A stretch of DNA of 64,000 nt. Source: Chloroflexi bacterium HGW-Chloroflexi-6. GTDB lineage: Bacteria > Chloroflexota > Anaerolineae > Anaerolineales > Villigracilaceae. Shown one piece after another: positions 1-9,078 of this stretch. Positions within the stretch are counted from its first letter, which is position 1. Each line of letters starts with the position of its first letter. The notes under the pieces are model-generated. The model had not been told where the DNA came from, did not search any database, and saw only the letters and a list, made by a program, of their open reading frames with translations. The position numbers and the translations under genes were made by a program. Location: assembly GCA_002840685.1 (NCBI GenBank), contig PHBU01000025.1, positions 34,586 through 98,585 of the forward strand, given 5' to 3'.

Positions 1-478
1 GTTCAGCCAGTTCGAGGGCTTCGTGACGGTTAACCGAAGCGATCAAGCGCACCGTCACTTTATATTTTTTCTCGGCATCTTTGGCGGCCTTGACCACCCA
101 GTTGACCACATCTTCAAGCGGAAAACGCTCTGCGCGGCTGAGCGCCACCGGGGTAAAGCGCAATTCCATGTAGCGAACATTGTCTTTGGCGGCGTCTTCA
201 ACGGCCTCATGGGTGATGCGTTCGATCACATCAGGCGAACGATAGAACATGCGCAGGGTGTTGAACTTCGCCAGAAAGTTATCGAAAGTCAGGTTGTCTT
301 CATCCTGCACCTGAACCAGGCGCGAAAGGCGCACCACATTGGCCGGAATGGTCATGCCGTGTTTGCGGGCGATGTCGAGCATGGTGCTTAACCGCAACGA
401 CCCCTCCAAGTGGCGATGCAACTCAACCTTGGGGAGGCTGCGGAATTCTTCAGGAACAGCGAATGTTTGATTGTTCAT
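1..478 (-). CDS. add: adenosine deaminase, partial (3' end outside window)
   Basis: An open frame runs from an ATG at 478 (minus strand) off the left edge, giving about 159 residues. It opens with MNNQTFAVPEEFRSLPKVEL and contains PKVELHRHLEGS near residues 15-26, the metal-binding HxH signature of the adenosine/AMP deaminase family. That family hydrolyses adenosine to inosine in purine salvage using a zinc ion. Only about half of the usual ~340 residues is present, so the later catalytic Glu and Asp cannot be checked. It lies 34 bp downstream of secA on the same strand and may be co-transcribed. Another amidohydrolase of this family (adenine deaminase) cannot be excluded. Confidence 0.85.
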   Translation of the reverse strand, partial: MNNQTFAVPEEFRSLPKVELHRHLEGSLRLSTMLDIARKHGMTIPANVVRLSRLVQVQDEDNLTFDNFLAKFNTLRMFYRSPDVIERITHEAVEDAAKDNVRYMELRFTPVALSRAERFPLEDVVNWVVKAAKDAEKKYKVTVRLIASVNRHEALELAE

Positions 479-512
479 GACGATCTCGACACATCACAAC
501 AACAAGAATGGC

Positions 513-3500
513 CTACCGTTTTTTATGGCGCTTGCGGCCCGATTTTGAAGACTGGTCTTCAACCTGCGGACGGACTTTTGCCACAACTTCCACCGGCGTC
601 TCAGTGACCTGGGCCGCTGCCTGGCGAGGGCGATACAGGTACATGTTACTGACCACCGCCGAGCGGATATCGCGCAGCAGGCTCTGGAACATATCGGAGG
701 CCTTTGTTTTATATTGTACCAGCGGGTCACGCTGGCCGTAAGCCTCCAGGCCAATCGAAACACGCACGGCCTCGACCCGGGTCAGGTAATCGACCCATTG
801 TTCGCTGATGGCTTTGAGCAGCACCGAGCGGAAGATCTCAGTCAGGTGACGGGTGCCAAGCTCCGCTTTCAGCGTCTCGCGCTGCTCTTCGGTAAGTTCA
901 GACAGCGCGGCGTTTCGCAAGTCCGCGCCGAGCACATCCGCTGCGGGGCCAAAATCGGCCAGGCTGGAGGCGTTCTGGGCGCGATGAGCAAACTGGACAT
1001 TGCCCCAGGTTTCTTCGAGGGCCTCAAGCGCGTTTTCAAGGTGTTCCAAAACATCAGCCTGAACCCAGGCAGCGTCGCGCCCGGTCAGCAATTGGGCGGC
1101 CAGGTAAGAGTAATGGAAGCGGGCAAACTCCTGGGTCTGGGCGCGGTGGGTTTTGTTGTCAAAGCCAACCTGGCGGCGGGCAAGCGGCAGGGTGTTCAAG
1201 ATGCGGATTGCGGTCGATTCATCCTGTTTTTGGGCTTCAGGGCGGGCGAGCATGGCATCCAACTCACGGGCAAGCTGGCCTTTTTCGCCGGCCAGGGTTT
1301 CGTAGCGTTTGGCAAAGAGCTCTTCTGCCAATTCGTTCAGGCGGCGGGCGGCATCGGCCCAATCGAGGCGGCTCAGGTCTTCCTTGAGCGTGAGCGGCTC
1401 TCCGAGGCGCATCGCCAACCCGGTTACCTGGCGATTAATGAAAACCGCGCTGATCTGGGCCACGATTTGTTCTTTGATCGGATCTTCGAGGCTGGCAGGC
1501 GCGTTGACAAGGGCGCGCAGCTGATCGTTGTTCAAACGAATCGGCAGGTGCACCAGGCCGGAGAGTTCTTCGAGAATTTCCTGCGGGCGGCGCTGCTCTT
1601 CAGAGTCAGCCAGACCTTCGAGGAAGGTATCCACCAAGTCTTCGCGTTCTTCGATCTGGGCTTCAAGGGCCGCTTCGGAGGTTTCGATCCCGTTCTGAAT
1701 GGCTCTCAGGTGATGTTCGTGCTCGGCCTGCAAGGCGCGGTTAACCAGGGATAAAATGGTGCCGCGCAAGTTCCGCTGGTCGAGTTCGTCCAGCAGCAAG
1801 CGGAAGGTATAGGATGGGAAGAGTTCACCATCGGTCATGATGATCGTCGGCTGGATCTGCTCGAGCCAGGCCAGCAATTTCCAGGGCCCTTCGTCGTCTT
1901 GCATGGCAAGCGGGACGCGGTTCTCAGACTCGGCCTTCAGGAATTCAAAAACATCTTCGTGCAGGTTTTCTTTGGAGAAAACCTTGTCACGCTGCCCGTA
2001 GATGCGGGCGCGCTGGGCGTTGAGCACATCATCATACTCAAGCAGATGCTTGCGCATATCGAAGTTCGAACCTTCGACGCGATGCTGGGAGCCTTCAATA
2101 ATGTTGCTAACGATGCGATTTTCGAGGGGCAGGTCATCATCCAGCTTGAAACGCTGCATGACATCGTTGACCTGCTGACCGCCAAACAGGCGCATCAAAT
2201 CATCTTCGAGCGACAGGTAAAAGCGCGAAGAACCAGGGTCGCCCTGGCGGGCGGCGCGTCCGCGCAGTTGGTTATCGATGCGGCGGGCCTCGTGCCGTTC
2301 AGAGCCAACCACATGCAAACCGCCCAACAAACGCACCTGTTCCATATCATCGAAATATTGCAAGAAAAGCTGCACTTCAGCTTCATAGATGCCGTAATCA
2401 GCAGGCGACAGTTTGATCAGGGCCTGGCGCTGTTCTTCGGGGCGCATATCGTAAGGATCGTCATAACCGGCGCGCTTGAGCACGCGGCTGACAGCGATCG
2501 TCACTTCTTCAGCCACTTCGCCGCCGAGCTTGATGTCGACACCGCGGCCGGCCATGTTGGTGGCAATCGTCACAGCCCCAAAAGCGCCCGCTCCGGCGAT
2601 GATCTGACTCTCTTCGGTGTGCTTGCGGGCGTTCAGCACCGAGTGCGGCACACCCGCCTGGATGACGGCCTTCAGCCGGGGAGCGTATTCACTCCCAAGG
2701 CGCAGAACATGAAGCAGTTTCACCAGGTTGTCAGGTTCTTCGGGGTTAATGGAGGCGTTGAGCGGTTTGGCAAACTGGCGCAAATAACCTGGGTCGATAT
2801 CGTCGAGCGGACGGTAAAGCGGCTCAATTTCCTTGTAGAGGCGGCCGTCCTCTTCTTTTTTATTGACTTCGAACCAGGCCTGGCGCATCAACTGCACCTG
2901 GAGCAAACGACGCACCAATTCGGCGCGCAAACGCCCAGAAAGTTTCTCTGAGTTATCAACCGAAGTGGTGCCAACCAGCACCGGGCGGCCAATGATGTGG
3001 TTGCGCAAAATATCGGTTGCGATGGCGCGCATTTTGGCTTCAACGGTGCGATAAACCAGGTCGGGATAATCAGTGCGCCGCCAAAAGAGCGGCTTCTTGT
3101 CTTTATCGTCGAGCCGGGAAAAGTACGTGATCTGATAGTTGTCCTCGTCCCGGGTTTTGACCTCGAGCAAGGCAGCATCAGCACGCGCCGACTGGTATTC
3201 CAGGTTGGTGGGGATCGGCAGAACTTCCAACTTGTAGATTTTGCTGAACTCTTCCGCTTCGGTCAGGGCCGTACCGGTCATGCCTGCCAACTTTGTGTAC
3301 ATGCGGAAATAGTTCTGCAGGGTGATGGTGGCGTAGGTGATGTTTTCCGGCTCGATCTTGACGCCTTCTTTGGCCTCGACCGCCTGGTGCAAGCCATCGC
3401 TCCAACGCCGGCCCGGCATCAGGCGACCCGTGAACTCATCCACGATGACGACTTTGCCGCCCTGGACGATATAATCCTTGTTGCGCTTGAAAAGGAACTG

Positions 3501-4487
3501 GGCGCGCATGGCCTGTTCGAGATAACCCAGCAGGCGGGCCTGTTCGGGGGTAATATCTTCGGGGCGCTCCAGATCGCGCAGAGGCTGCCCAAGCAAAGCT
3601 TCGACATGGGCAATACCGACCTCGGTCAGGACGGCGTTGCGATCTTTTTCTTCGACTTCATAATCTTCAGGGATCAACTGGCGGACGATCAGCGACATGC
3701 GCCCGTACCATTCCAGATCGCCTTCAGCCGGGCCCGAAATAATGAGCGGGGTGCGGGCTTCGTCGATCAGCACGTTATCGACTTCATCGACAATGGCAAA
3801 ATGATGTCCGCGCTGAACCTTGCCATCCAGGCGATAAACCATGTTATCGCGCAGGTAATCGAAGCCAAACTCGGCATTCGTGCCGTAGGTGATATCCGCG
3901 GCATAGGCTTCAACGCGATCTACCTGTTTCAGCCTGTCTTGATCTTCGCGCGGGGATTCTTTACTGAAGTCAATCAGGAAGGCTTTTTTGCCGTTTTCGG
4001 TGACCGCGGCCATCTGCAAGACGCCGATCTTCATGCCAAGAAAATCGTAAATTTGCCCCATCCAGCGCGCATCGCGGCGCGCCAGATAATCGTTTACGGT
4101 GATCAGGTGCAGGCCCTTGCCTTCGAGCGCATTCAGATAAATCGGCAGGGTGGCGACCAGGGTTTTACCTTCACCGGTGCGCATTTCGGCAATTTTTCCT
4201 GAATGCAGCACCATTCCACCGATCATTTGCACATCATAATGGCGCAAGCCGAGGGTGCGCTTGGAAGCTTCGCGCACGGCGGCAAAGGCTTCAGGCAGCA
4301 GTTCGTCGAGTTCAGCGCCATTCGCAAGGCGTTGGCGAAATTCTACAGTTTTGGCGCGCAAGGACTCATCGCTCAGCGCTTCAAATTGTGGCTCAAGCGC
4401 ATTAATTTGCTGGACAGTCGCTGCAAGGCGTTCGATTTCACGTTTATTGGGGTCGCCCCCGATGATTCTTATGAATTTTGAAAGCAT
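513..4487 (-). CDS. secA: preprotein translocase ATPase SecA, oversized (1324 aa)
   Basis: This is the motor ATPase that pushes unfolded preproteins through SecYEG. The start MLSKFIRIIGG at 4487 is preceded by GAAAGGG; an upstream in-frame ATG adds only unrelated residues. Visible motifs are Walker A MRTGEGKT (about 102-109), YGTNAEFGFDYLRDNM, IVDEVDNVLIDEARTPLI, NMAGRGVDIKLGG and RIDNQLRGRAARQGDPGSS. At 1324 aa it is far longer than the usual 830-950. There is an extra stretch of about 100 residues between VGTTSVDNSEKL and AGVPHSVLNARKH, and a long charged C-terminal region. The C-terminal Cys/His zinc motif that binds SecB is absent; the protein ends in a Lys/Arg-rich tail. Identity is certain; the role of the insertions is unknown. 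Confidence 0.97.
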   Translation of the reverse strand: MLSKFIRIIGGDPNKREIERLAATVQQINALEPQFEALSDESLRAKTVEFRQRLANGAELDELLPEAFAAVREASKRTLGLRHYDVQMIGGMVLHSGKIAEMRTGEGKTLVATLPIYLNALEGKGLHLITVNDYLARRDARWMGQIYDFLGMKIGVLQMAAVTENGKKAFLIDFSKESPREDQDRLKQVDRVEAYAADITYGTNAEFGFDYLRDNMVYRLDGKVQRGHHFAIVDEVDNVLIDEARTPLIISGPAEGDLEWYGRMSLIVRQLIPEDYEVEEKDRNAVLTEVGIAHVEALLGQPLRDLERPEDITPEQARLLGYLEQAMRAQFLFKRNKDYIVQGGKVVIVDEFTGRLMPGRRWSDGLHQAVEAKEGVKIEPENITYATITLQNYFRMYTKLAGMTGTALTEAEEFSKIYKLEVLPIPTNLEYQSARADAALLEVKTRDEDNYQITYFSRLDDKDKKPLFWRRTDYPDLVYRTVEAKMRAIATDILRNHIIGRPVLVGTTSVDNSEKLSGRLRAELVRRLLQVQLMRQAWFEVNKKEEDGRLYKEIEPLYRPLDDIDPGYLRQFAKPLNASINPEEPDNLVKLLHVLRLGSEYAPRLKAVIQAGVPHSVLNARKHTEESQIIAGAGAFGAVTIATNMAGRGVDIKLGGEVAEEVTIAVSRVLKRAGYDDPYDMRPEEQRQALIKLSPADYGIYEAEVQLFLQYFDDMEQVRLLGGLHVVGSERHEARRIDNQLRGRAARQGDPGSSRFYLSLEDDLMRLFGGQQVNDVMQRFKLDDDLPLENRIVSNIIEGSQHRVEGSNFDMRKHLLEYDDVLNAQRARIYGQRDKVFSKENLHEDVFEFLKAESENRVPLAMQDDEGPWKLLAWLEQIQPTIIMTDGELFPSYTFRLLLDELDQRNLRGTILSLVNRALQAEHEHHLRAIQNGIETSEAALEAQIEEREDLVDTFLEGLADSEEQRRPQEILEELSGLVHLPIRLNNDQLRALVNAPASLEDPIKEQIVAQISAVFINRQVTGLAMRLGEPLTLKEDLSRLDWADAARRLNELAEELFAKRYETLAGEKGQLARELDAMLARPEAQKQDESTAIRILNTLPLARRQVGFDNKTHRAQTQEFARFHYSYLAAQLLTGRDAAWVQADVLEHLENALEALEETWGNVQFAHRAQNASSLADFGPAADVLGADLRNAALSELTEEQRETLKAELGTRHLTEIFRSVLLKAISEQWVDYLTRVEAVRVSIGLEAYGQRDPLVQYKTKASDMFQSLLRDIRSAVVSNMYLYRPRQAAAQVTETPVEVVAKVRPQVEDQSSKSGRKRHKKR

Positions 4488-4553
4488 GTTATCCCTTTCT
4501 AAACGCCGAATTATAGCATAGGGGCAGGATGAATTTCGTGCTAGAATCAGCCT
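4488..4553. promoter_or_regulatory. divergent promoter region between secA and the CNB-domain gene
   Basis: The 66 bp between two divergent genes must hold both promoters. On the minus strand a TATAAT hexamer (plus-strand ATTATA at 4510-4515) lies about 25 bp upstream of the secA start. I see no good -35 box. A weaker TAGAAT (minus the consensus -35) lies just upstream of the plus-strand gene. Confidence 0.35.
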
Positions 4554-6230
4554 ATGCCCGACGTTCCCGTCCGTATTGCCCTGATAAGGAAAATGCATTT
4601 ATTTCGTGGACTGAGTGATATCCAACTTAACTCGGTTGCTGAAGCCATGCAGGAGCAGACCTTTGAAGAAAGCGGAACTGTCTTCGCGCAAGGCACAAGT
4701 ACGGATACCTTCTTCATCATATTCAGCGGCAGCGTCGATATTGTTATTCCGCTCAAAAAAGGCGAAAAGAAATTGGCATCCCTTTTCCGCGGGGACTATT
4801 TCGGCGAGCAGTCCCTGCTAAAAGGCCGCACCCACAGTGCAACCGTCCGGGCCCAAAAAGGCACCATCCTTCTAAAACTGTATCACGACAAATTCAAGGA
4901 ATTGTTGAATACAATTCCTGGCCTGCGCGATAACTTCAGGATCATGATGAAGAGCCGCGAATTGGCTCGTCAAAAAAACTTTACCTGGCTTAATAATAAT
5001 GAAGTGGTTTACTTCATGTCTCGCAAGCATGAGTTTTTCCTTTATCAATCGCTGCTCGGGCCATTTCTGGCGCTGGTGGTGGTTTTGGGCATCATCGCTC
5101 TGGGCTTTATGCTGCAAAGCGTTGGCCTGGCTGGCACGGGTGGTTTTTTTCTGGTGTTGGCAATCCTGTGGGGTATCTGGGTTTATGTGGACTGGGGCAA
5201 TGACTTCTACGTTGTCACCAACCAACGGGTGGTTGTGATTCAAAAAGTGGTCGCAATGTACGACAGCCGCGAAGAAGCACTGATGGGAACCGTGCTGTCG
5301 GTCAACACCGAAACCGACGCGTGGAGCCGCATATTCAAACATGGCACGATCGTGGTACGCACCTTTACCGGCGAGGTGCGCATGAAGCACACCCCGGCCC
5401 CAAAACAAGTGGCAACCATGATCGAAGAATACTGGCTGCGTTCAAAAGAAGTCATGCGCCAGAGCGACGAAGAGACCATGAAAAACGCCATCCGCAAAAA
5501 ATTGGGGATCGTTCCGCCTGGCGCCCCAGCACCCGCCCCGGCGCCTGCCCCTGCTCCCAAGCCTGCCGCGAAAGCAAACCTTAGCCTTGGACAGGCAATT
5601 CGCGAATCGATTAAAGAACTCTTTTATGTGCGCAAAGTTATAGGCGGCTCAGTCACCTACCACAAGCACTGGATCGTTTTGGTGCGCGGTGTTCTGCTGC
5701 AAACCCTGGCGGTGTTCGGTTTGTTCGCCGTCTACCCGCTCTGGTACTATTTTTTTGAGACCGGGACCCCGCTCGCCGTGGGGAGTATTGTTGCATTCCT
5801 GATCGTGGTGGCGCTGGTCTGGTGGGTTTACGGATTTTTAGACTGGAGCAATGATGTCTACCAGGTCACCCCTGAATACATCATCGACATTTACCGCGTT
5901 CCATTCGGGGACGAGGACCGCAAATCTGCTCCACTTGAAAATATTCTGAGCACCCAATACAAACGCGCGGGATTCTTTGGCCTGCTGTTCAACTTTGGCG
6001 TGGTCAACATCCAGGTTGGCGGCACCACCTTTGATTTCGTGGATGTCGCCGACCCACCCGCTGTGCAGAAAGACATCGTTGAACGGATGAGCGTACGTTT
6101 GCTCAAGAAACGCGAAGCCGATACAGCCGGCGAACGTGAGCGCATGGCCGAGTGGCTGGCGATGTATCACCGCACGATGAGCGAAATCGACAAACAAGCA
6201 GATCAAACTCGAAACCCCGATTCGGGGTAA
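4554..6230 (+). CDS. cyclic-nucleotide-binding membrane protein with duplicated TM-PH module
   Basis: The 558-aa protein begins with a cNMP-binding fold (about residues 10-125: FRGLSD, GTVFAQG, FSGSVDIVIPL, GDYFGEQSLLKGRTHSATV). Two similar modules follow, each a pair of membrane helices and a soluble bacterial PH-like (bPH2) domain. The first has helices near 168-210, then DWGNDFYVVTNQRVVVI; the second has helices near 385-430, then DWSNDVYQVTPEYIIDIY. An Ala/Pro-rich linker (about 320-332) separates them. The duplication is plain from the parallel W-ND-Y-VT motifs. The likely role is a membrane sensor or scaffold responding to a nucleotide or related ligand; no enzymatic motif is visible. 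It is divergent from secA and upstream of def. Confidence 0.8.
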   Translation: MPDVPVRIALIRKMHLFRGLSDIQLNSVAEAMQEQTFEESGTVFAQGTSTDTFFIIFSGSVDIVIPLKKGEKKLASLFRGDYFGEQSLLKGRTHSATVRAQKGTILLKLYHDKFKELLNTIPGLRDNFRIMMKSRELARQKNFTWLNNNEVVYFMSRKHEFFLYQSLLGPFLALVVVLGIIALGFMLQSVGLAGTGGFFLVLAILWGIWVYVDWGNDFYVVTNQRVVVIQKVVAMYDSREEALMGTVLSVNTETDAWSRIFKHGTIVVRTFTGEVRMKHTPAPKQVATMIEEYWLRSKEVMRQSDEETMKNAIRKKLGIVPPGAPAPAPAPAPAPKPAAKANLSLGQAIRESIKELFYVRKVIGGSVTYHKHWIVLVRGVLLQTLAVFGLFAVYPLWYYFFETGTPLAVGSIVAFLIVVALVWWVYGFLDWSNDVYQVTPEYIIDIYRVPFGDEDRKSAPLENILSTQYKRAGFFGLLFNFGVVNIQVGGTTFDFVDVADPPAVQKDIVERMSVRLLKKREADTAGERERMAEWLAMYHRTMSEIDKQADQTRNPDSG

Positions 6231-6274
6231 AATTCATACCTTATTTATCCCAACTCTCCTAAAGGTAATCTGTA

Positions 6275-6799
6275 ATGGCACTCAGAACAATTGTCACAAC
6301 CCCCGAACCGGTCTTGCGCCGCAAAGCCAAAACCGTAACCAAATTCGACGAAAACCTGCAAACCCTGATCGATGACATGATCGAAACCATGCGCGAAGCC
6401 CCGGGGGTCGGCCTGGCTGCGCCTCAGGTGGGCGTCTCTGAACGGGTGATCGTCGTCGAATACTATGAAAACGAAGAAGATGAAGAAGCCGAAGACGCTG
6501 AAGAAGCCCCAAAGCGTTTGTATGCCATCATCAACCCTGAGATTACACGCACATCAGTCGAAAAAGAAGTCGCCGCCGAAGGCTGTCTCTCCATTCCCGG
6601 CGTGATGGGCGATGTTGAACGCCACCTGGGCCTGACCGTCAAAGGCCTCAATCGGCGCGGACAACCCGTCACACTCAAGCTCAAAGACTGGACGGCGCGC
6701 ATCTTCCAACACGAGATCGACCACCTGAACGGCGTGTTATTCACAGACCTGGCCAGCCGGGTCTGGAAACCTGAAGGCCCGATCGAAGACAAAGTTTAA
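6275..6799 (+). CDS. def: peptide deformylase
   Basis: It removes the formyl group from the N-terminal methionine of new proteins. All three metal-site motifs are visible in the 174-aa product: GVGLAAPQ (44-51), EGCLS with the Cys ligand (102-106) and HEIDH (146-150). An acidic loop rich in Glu and Asp (about 65-78) is inserted between motifs 1 and 2, more than in typical bacterial enzymes. It lies 44 bp after the CNB-domain gene and 6 bp before recF, so the two probably form an operon. Confidence 0.96.
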   Translation: MALRTIVTTPEPVLRRKAKTVTKFDENLQTLIDDMIETMREAPGVGLAAPQVGVSERVIVVEYYENEEDEEAEDAEEAPKRLYAIINPEITRTSVEKEVAAEGCLSIPGVMGDVERHLGLTVKGLNRRGQPVTLKLKDWTARIFQHEIDHLNGVLFTDLASRVWKPEGPIEDKV

Positions 6800-6805
6800 C
6801 CAGAC

Positions 6806-8005
6806 GTGCATCTCAACCACCTGTCGCTGACCAACTTTCGCAATTTTGCCCGCCTGGATGTTGAACTTCCACGGCGGGCTGTTGTGCTGGTTGGCAAAAA
6901 CGCCCAGGGCAAGACCAGCCTGCTCGAAGCAGTTTACTTCCTGGCGACCTTTGCCTCCTTCCAGACCCACACCGATCGCCAGCTGGTCAATTTTCTGGCC
7001 GCCCGTGAAAACCCGGCGGTCGCGCGCATCGTCGCCGATTACCAGCGCGGCGGACGCAAGCACCGCCTGGAAGTGCGAGTCATCCTCGAAAACGTGGGCC
7101 CGCTCGGGGTGCGAAGCCGAAAAGAGATCCTGCTCGACGGCGTTAAACGTCCGGCCAGCGAAGCCATCGGCCACCTGCCGGCCGTCCTTTTCATTCCGCA
7201 AATGTCGCAGGTGCTCGAGGGCGGCCCCGAAGAACGCCGCCGCTACCTGAACCTGGCCTTGGCGCAGGCCATTCCCGGCTATGCCGTGGCCCTGAGCGAC
7301 TATCACCAGGCCTTGACCCGCCGCAACGCCCTGCTCAAAATGCTCTCGGAGCGCGGCGGAGACCCCAGCCAGCTCATTTACTGGGACGAAACCCTGACCG
7401 CCAGCGGCGCGCAGATCATCCACTGGCGCATCCAGGCCATTCAAGAACTGGAACGCTTCGCGGCGCGCACCCACAATAACCTGACGCGCGGGGCTGAGGT
7501 CTTGCGTCTGGCCTACCAGCCAGCCTTCGATCCGCTGCCGCGCCCGAACGGCCAGATCGCCCTGCGGCTGGAGGTAGCCACGGACCGCTCCGCGCTGGGT
7601 CTGGATTCGATCCGCCAGGGTTTTCTCGAGGCACTCGGCCGCATCCGCGCTGAGGAGATCAACCGCGGCGTGACCACCCTTGGCCCGCACCGCGACGAAT
7701 TGCGTTTCCTCGCAAACGGGGTCGACCTGGGCAACTACGGCTCCCGCGGACAGATCCGCACGGCTCTGCTGGCCCTGAAGATGGCCGAGATCGACTGGAT
7801 GCAGGCCCGCACCGGCGAACCGCCGATCGTGCTGCTGGACGAAGTAATGGCCGAACTGGATGGCGAACGCCGCGCTGATCTGCTGACCGCGCTCGAAAAC
7901 GCCGGGCAGGTGCTGCTGACCACGACCGACACCAGTCTGTTCAGCCCCGAATTTGTTGAGACTGCCGAAACCTGGCAAGTTGTGGCCGGGACGGTCAGCC
8001 GTTAA
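6806..8005 (+). CDS. recF: DNA recombination/repair ATPase RecF (GTG start)
   Basis: The 399-aa product has the RecF/SMC-type ATPase layout. It has an N-terminal HLSLTNFRNF, Walker A GKNAQGKTS (about 30-38), a signature motif SRGQIRTALLALKMAE and Walker B PIVLLDEVMAELD near the C-terminus. RecF helps load RecA at single-strand gaps in the RecFOR pathway. The start is GTG at 6806; it gives the canonical N-terminus and leaves a 6-bp gap after def, so translation may be coupled. The usual dnaA-dnaN neighbours are not seen here. Confidence 0.96.
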   Translation: MHLNHLSLTNFRNFARLDVELPRRAVVLVGKNAQGKTSLLEAVYFLATFASFQTHTDRQLVNFLAARENPAVARIVADYQRGGRKHRLEVRVILENVGPLGVRSRKEILLDGVKRPASEAIGHLPAVLFIPQMSQVLEGGPEERRRYLNLALAQAIPGYAVALSDYHQALTRRNALLKMLSERGGDPSQLIYWDETLTASGAQIIHWRIQAIQELERFAARTHNNLTRGAEVLRLAYQPAFDPLPRPNGQIALRLEVATDRSALGLDSIRQGFLEALGRIRAEEINRGVTTLGPHRDELRFLANGVDLGNYGSRGQIRTALLALKMAEIDWMQARTGEPPIVLLDEVMAELDGERRADLLTALENAGQVLLTTTDTSLFSPEFVETAETWQVVAGTVSR

Positions 8006-8023
8006 TAACAAGGAGAAGTTCCC

Positions 8024-8389
8024 ATGTCTGTTAAACACGCCAGCGAAGTTCCCCAAAAAGTTGTAACTGCGGGAGTCGATACCGCCATCCAGGTGCTGAT
8101 CTCAGCCGAGGAGGGGCCCAATTTTGCCCTGCGGCGTTTCATCATGCAGCCCGGCGGCGGAATGCCCCTGCACACCAACACCGTCGAGCATGAACAATAC
8201 GTACTGCGCGGCCAGGCCCAGATCGGCATCGATGGGCAGGAGTACAACGTAAAAACTGGGGATGTTGTTTTCATCCCGGCCGGCGCGCCGCACTACTACC
8301 AGAACACCGGCCAGGAGCCTTTTGAGTTTTTGTGCATCATCCCCAACCAAAAAGACGAGATCACCATCATGAATAGCACGAATTGCTAA
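8024..8389 (+). CDS. small cupin-domain protein
   Basis: The 121-aa protein is a single cupin barrel. Motif 1 is seen as PGGGMPLHTNTVEHEQYVLRG, which supplies two His and a Glu as metal ligands, and motif 2 as GDVVFIPAGAPHYYQNTG with the last His. Such stand-alone cupins bind a divalent metal and act as small oxygenases, isomerases or sensors; the substrate cannot be inferred. AAGGAGAAG precedes the ATG. It follows recF by 18 bp. Confidence 0.85.
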   Translation: MSVKHASEVPQKVVTAGVDTAIQVLISAEEGPNFALRRFIMQPGGGMPLHTNTVEHEQYVLRGQAQIGIDGQEYNVKTGDVVFIPAGAPHYYQNTGQEPFEFLCIIPNQKDEITIMNSTNC

Positions 8390-8396
8390 AAGACAA

Positions 8397-8424
8397 TTGA
8401 CATCACCGCCCTTTGGGGTATAAT
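8397..8424 (+). promoter_or_regulatory. sigma70-type promoter of tRNA-Lys
   Basis: A perfect -35 TTGACA (8397-8402) and a perfect -10 TATAAT (8419-8424) are separated by 16 bp. The -10 lies 14 bp upstream of the tRNA 5' end. Confidence 0.9.
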
Positions 8425-8438
8425 ATCGTCCGCTCGAC

Positions 8439-8510
8439 GGTCGACTAGCTCAATGGCAGAGCAACTGACTCTTAATCAGTGGGTTCCGGGTTCAAGTCCC
8501 GGGTCGATCA
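8439..8510 (+). tRNA. tRNA-Lys (anticodon CTT)
   Basis: The 72 bases fold into a full cloverleaf. The acceptor GGTCGAC pairs with GTCGATC (one G-T), the D arm is GCTC/GAGC, the anticodon stem ACTGA/TCAGT encloses loop CTCTTAA (anticodon CTT), and the T arm CCGGG/CCCGG encloses TTCAAGT. The discriminator is A and CCA is not encoded. Accessory genes begin immediately downstream, so this could be an integration site. Confidence 0.96.
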
Positions 8511-8577
8511 CTTAAGCTGTTTTACCCGTCGGCCCCACCTGGGTGCAGAGCACCGATGTGGTTAACAGCACAACGGG

Positions 8578-8613
8578 GAGCGGGGACGCTGCGAACGTTC
8601 CCGCTCCGTTTTT
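8578..8613 (+). terminator. rho-independent terminator downstream of tRNA-Lys
   Basis: The stem GAGCGGGGACG pairs with CGTTCCCGCTC (one G-T) around a 7-nt loop and is followed by CG and TTTTT. Confidence 0.8.
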
Positions 8614-8741
8614 AACAGCATTTAGATTGATAACATTTAAGATAATTTTGAGGCAGCCTTCAGTTCCCCTGGTGGCTGTTTTTGTTTATTTGTAGTTATT
8701 AAGGTGCAGAGCAATAAGATGCAATTGTGCTGCGAACACGC

Positions 8742-8951
8742 TTACATCTCAGTTTTGGGTGAAATGAGTTGTTTTTCTTGATAAGCTAATACATCTTGAA
8801 GCGGAATGCGGAGCGGGGAATTTTTCCGGGTTGGATCAAACTTTCGTGCATTTGGAAAATGTCCGCGCTTTACCAAGTCAGGTACAGTTGCTGGATGACA
8901 GCCAAGCAAAGCAGCAACTTCTTTGGTGTTCAAAGTCTCATTTTCCGTCAT
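8742..8951 (-). CDS. excisionase/MerR-type helix-turn-helix protein
   Basis: The 69-aa protein contains LNTKEVAALLGCHPATVPDL, the helix-turn-helix of the excisionase/AlpA-like family, followed by a wing with KFDPTRKNSPLRIPLQDVLAY. Such proteins bend DNA for site-specific recombination or act as small regulators. It lies about 230 bp from the tRNA and upstream of recombinase remnants, which fits a former integrated element. No integrase is coupled to it, so a regulator of another kind is possible. Confidence 0.7.
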   Translation of the reverse strand: MTENETLNTKEVAALLGCHPATVPDLVKRGHFPNARKFDPTRKNSPLRIPLQDVLAYQEKQLISPKTEM

Positions 8952-9078
8952 AGACCCAATATAGTATGTATAGTCGATGTTGTCAATGCTAAAATCTTAA
9001 AATTTTCACAAACCAATGGATATTATTTGTCTCGAAACTGCAAGGATATTAGAACTTTAGTTCTGTTATTCTTGTATT

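Noticed and set aside
714..4202. Long open frames on the plus strand opposite secA (for example 714-1754, 1899-2951, 2997-4202)
   Set aside because: They are antisense shadows of the GC-biased secA reading frame; no homology-like motifs or ribosome sites.
5240..5560. Gly/Ala-repeat frame (GAGAGAGAGA) opposite the CNB protein linker
   Set aside because: It is the reverse complement of the Ala/Pro linker of the real gene.
6737..8056. Long minus-strand frame opposite recF
   Set aside because: Shadow of recF; recF has all family motifs and the antisense product resembles nothing.
8439..8510. Duplicate of the tRNA-Lys 3' end as an att site for the island
   Set aside because: I did not find the T-arm/acceptor sequence repeated elsewhere in the window, so integration at the tRNA remains unproven.
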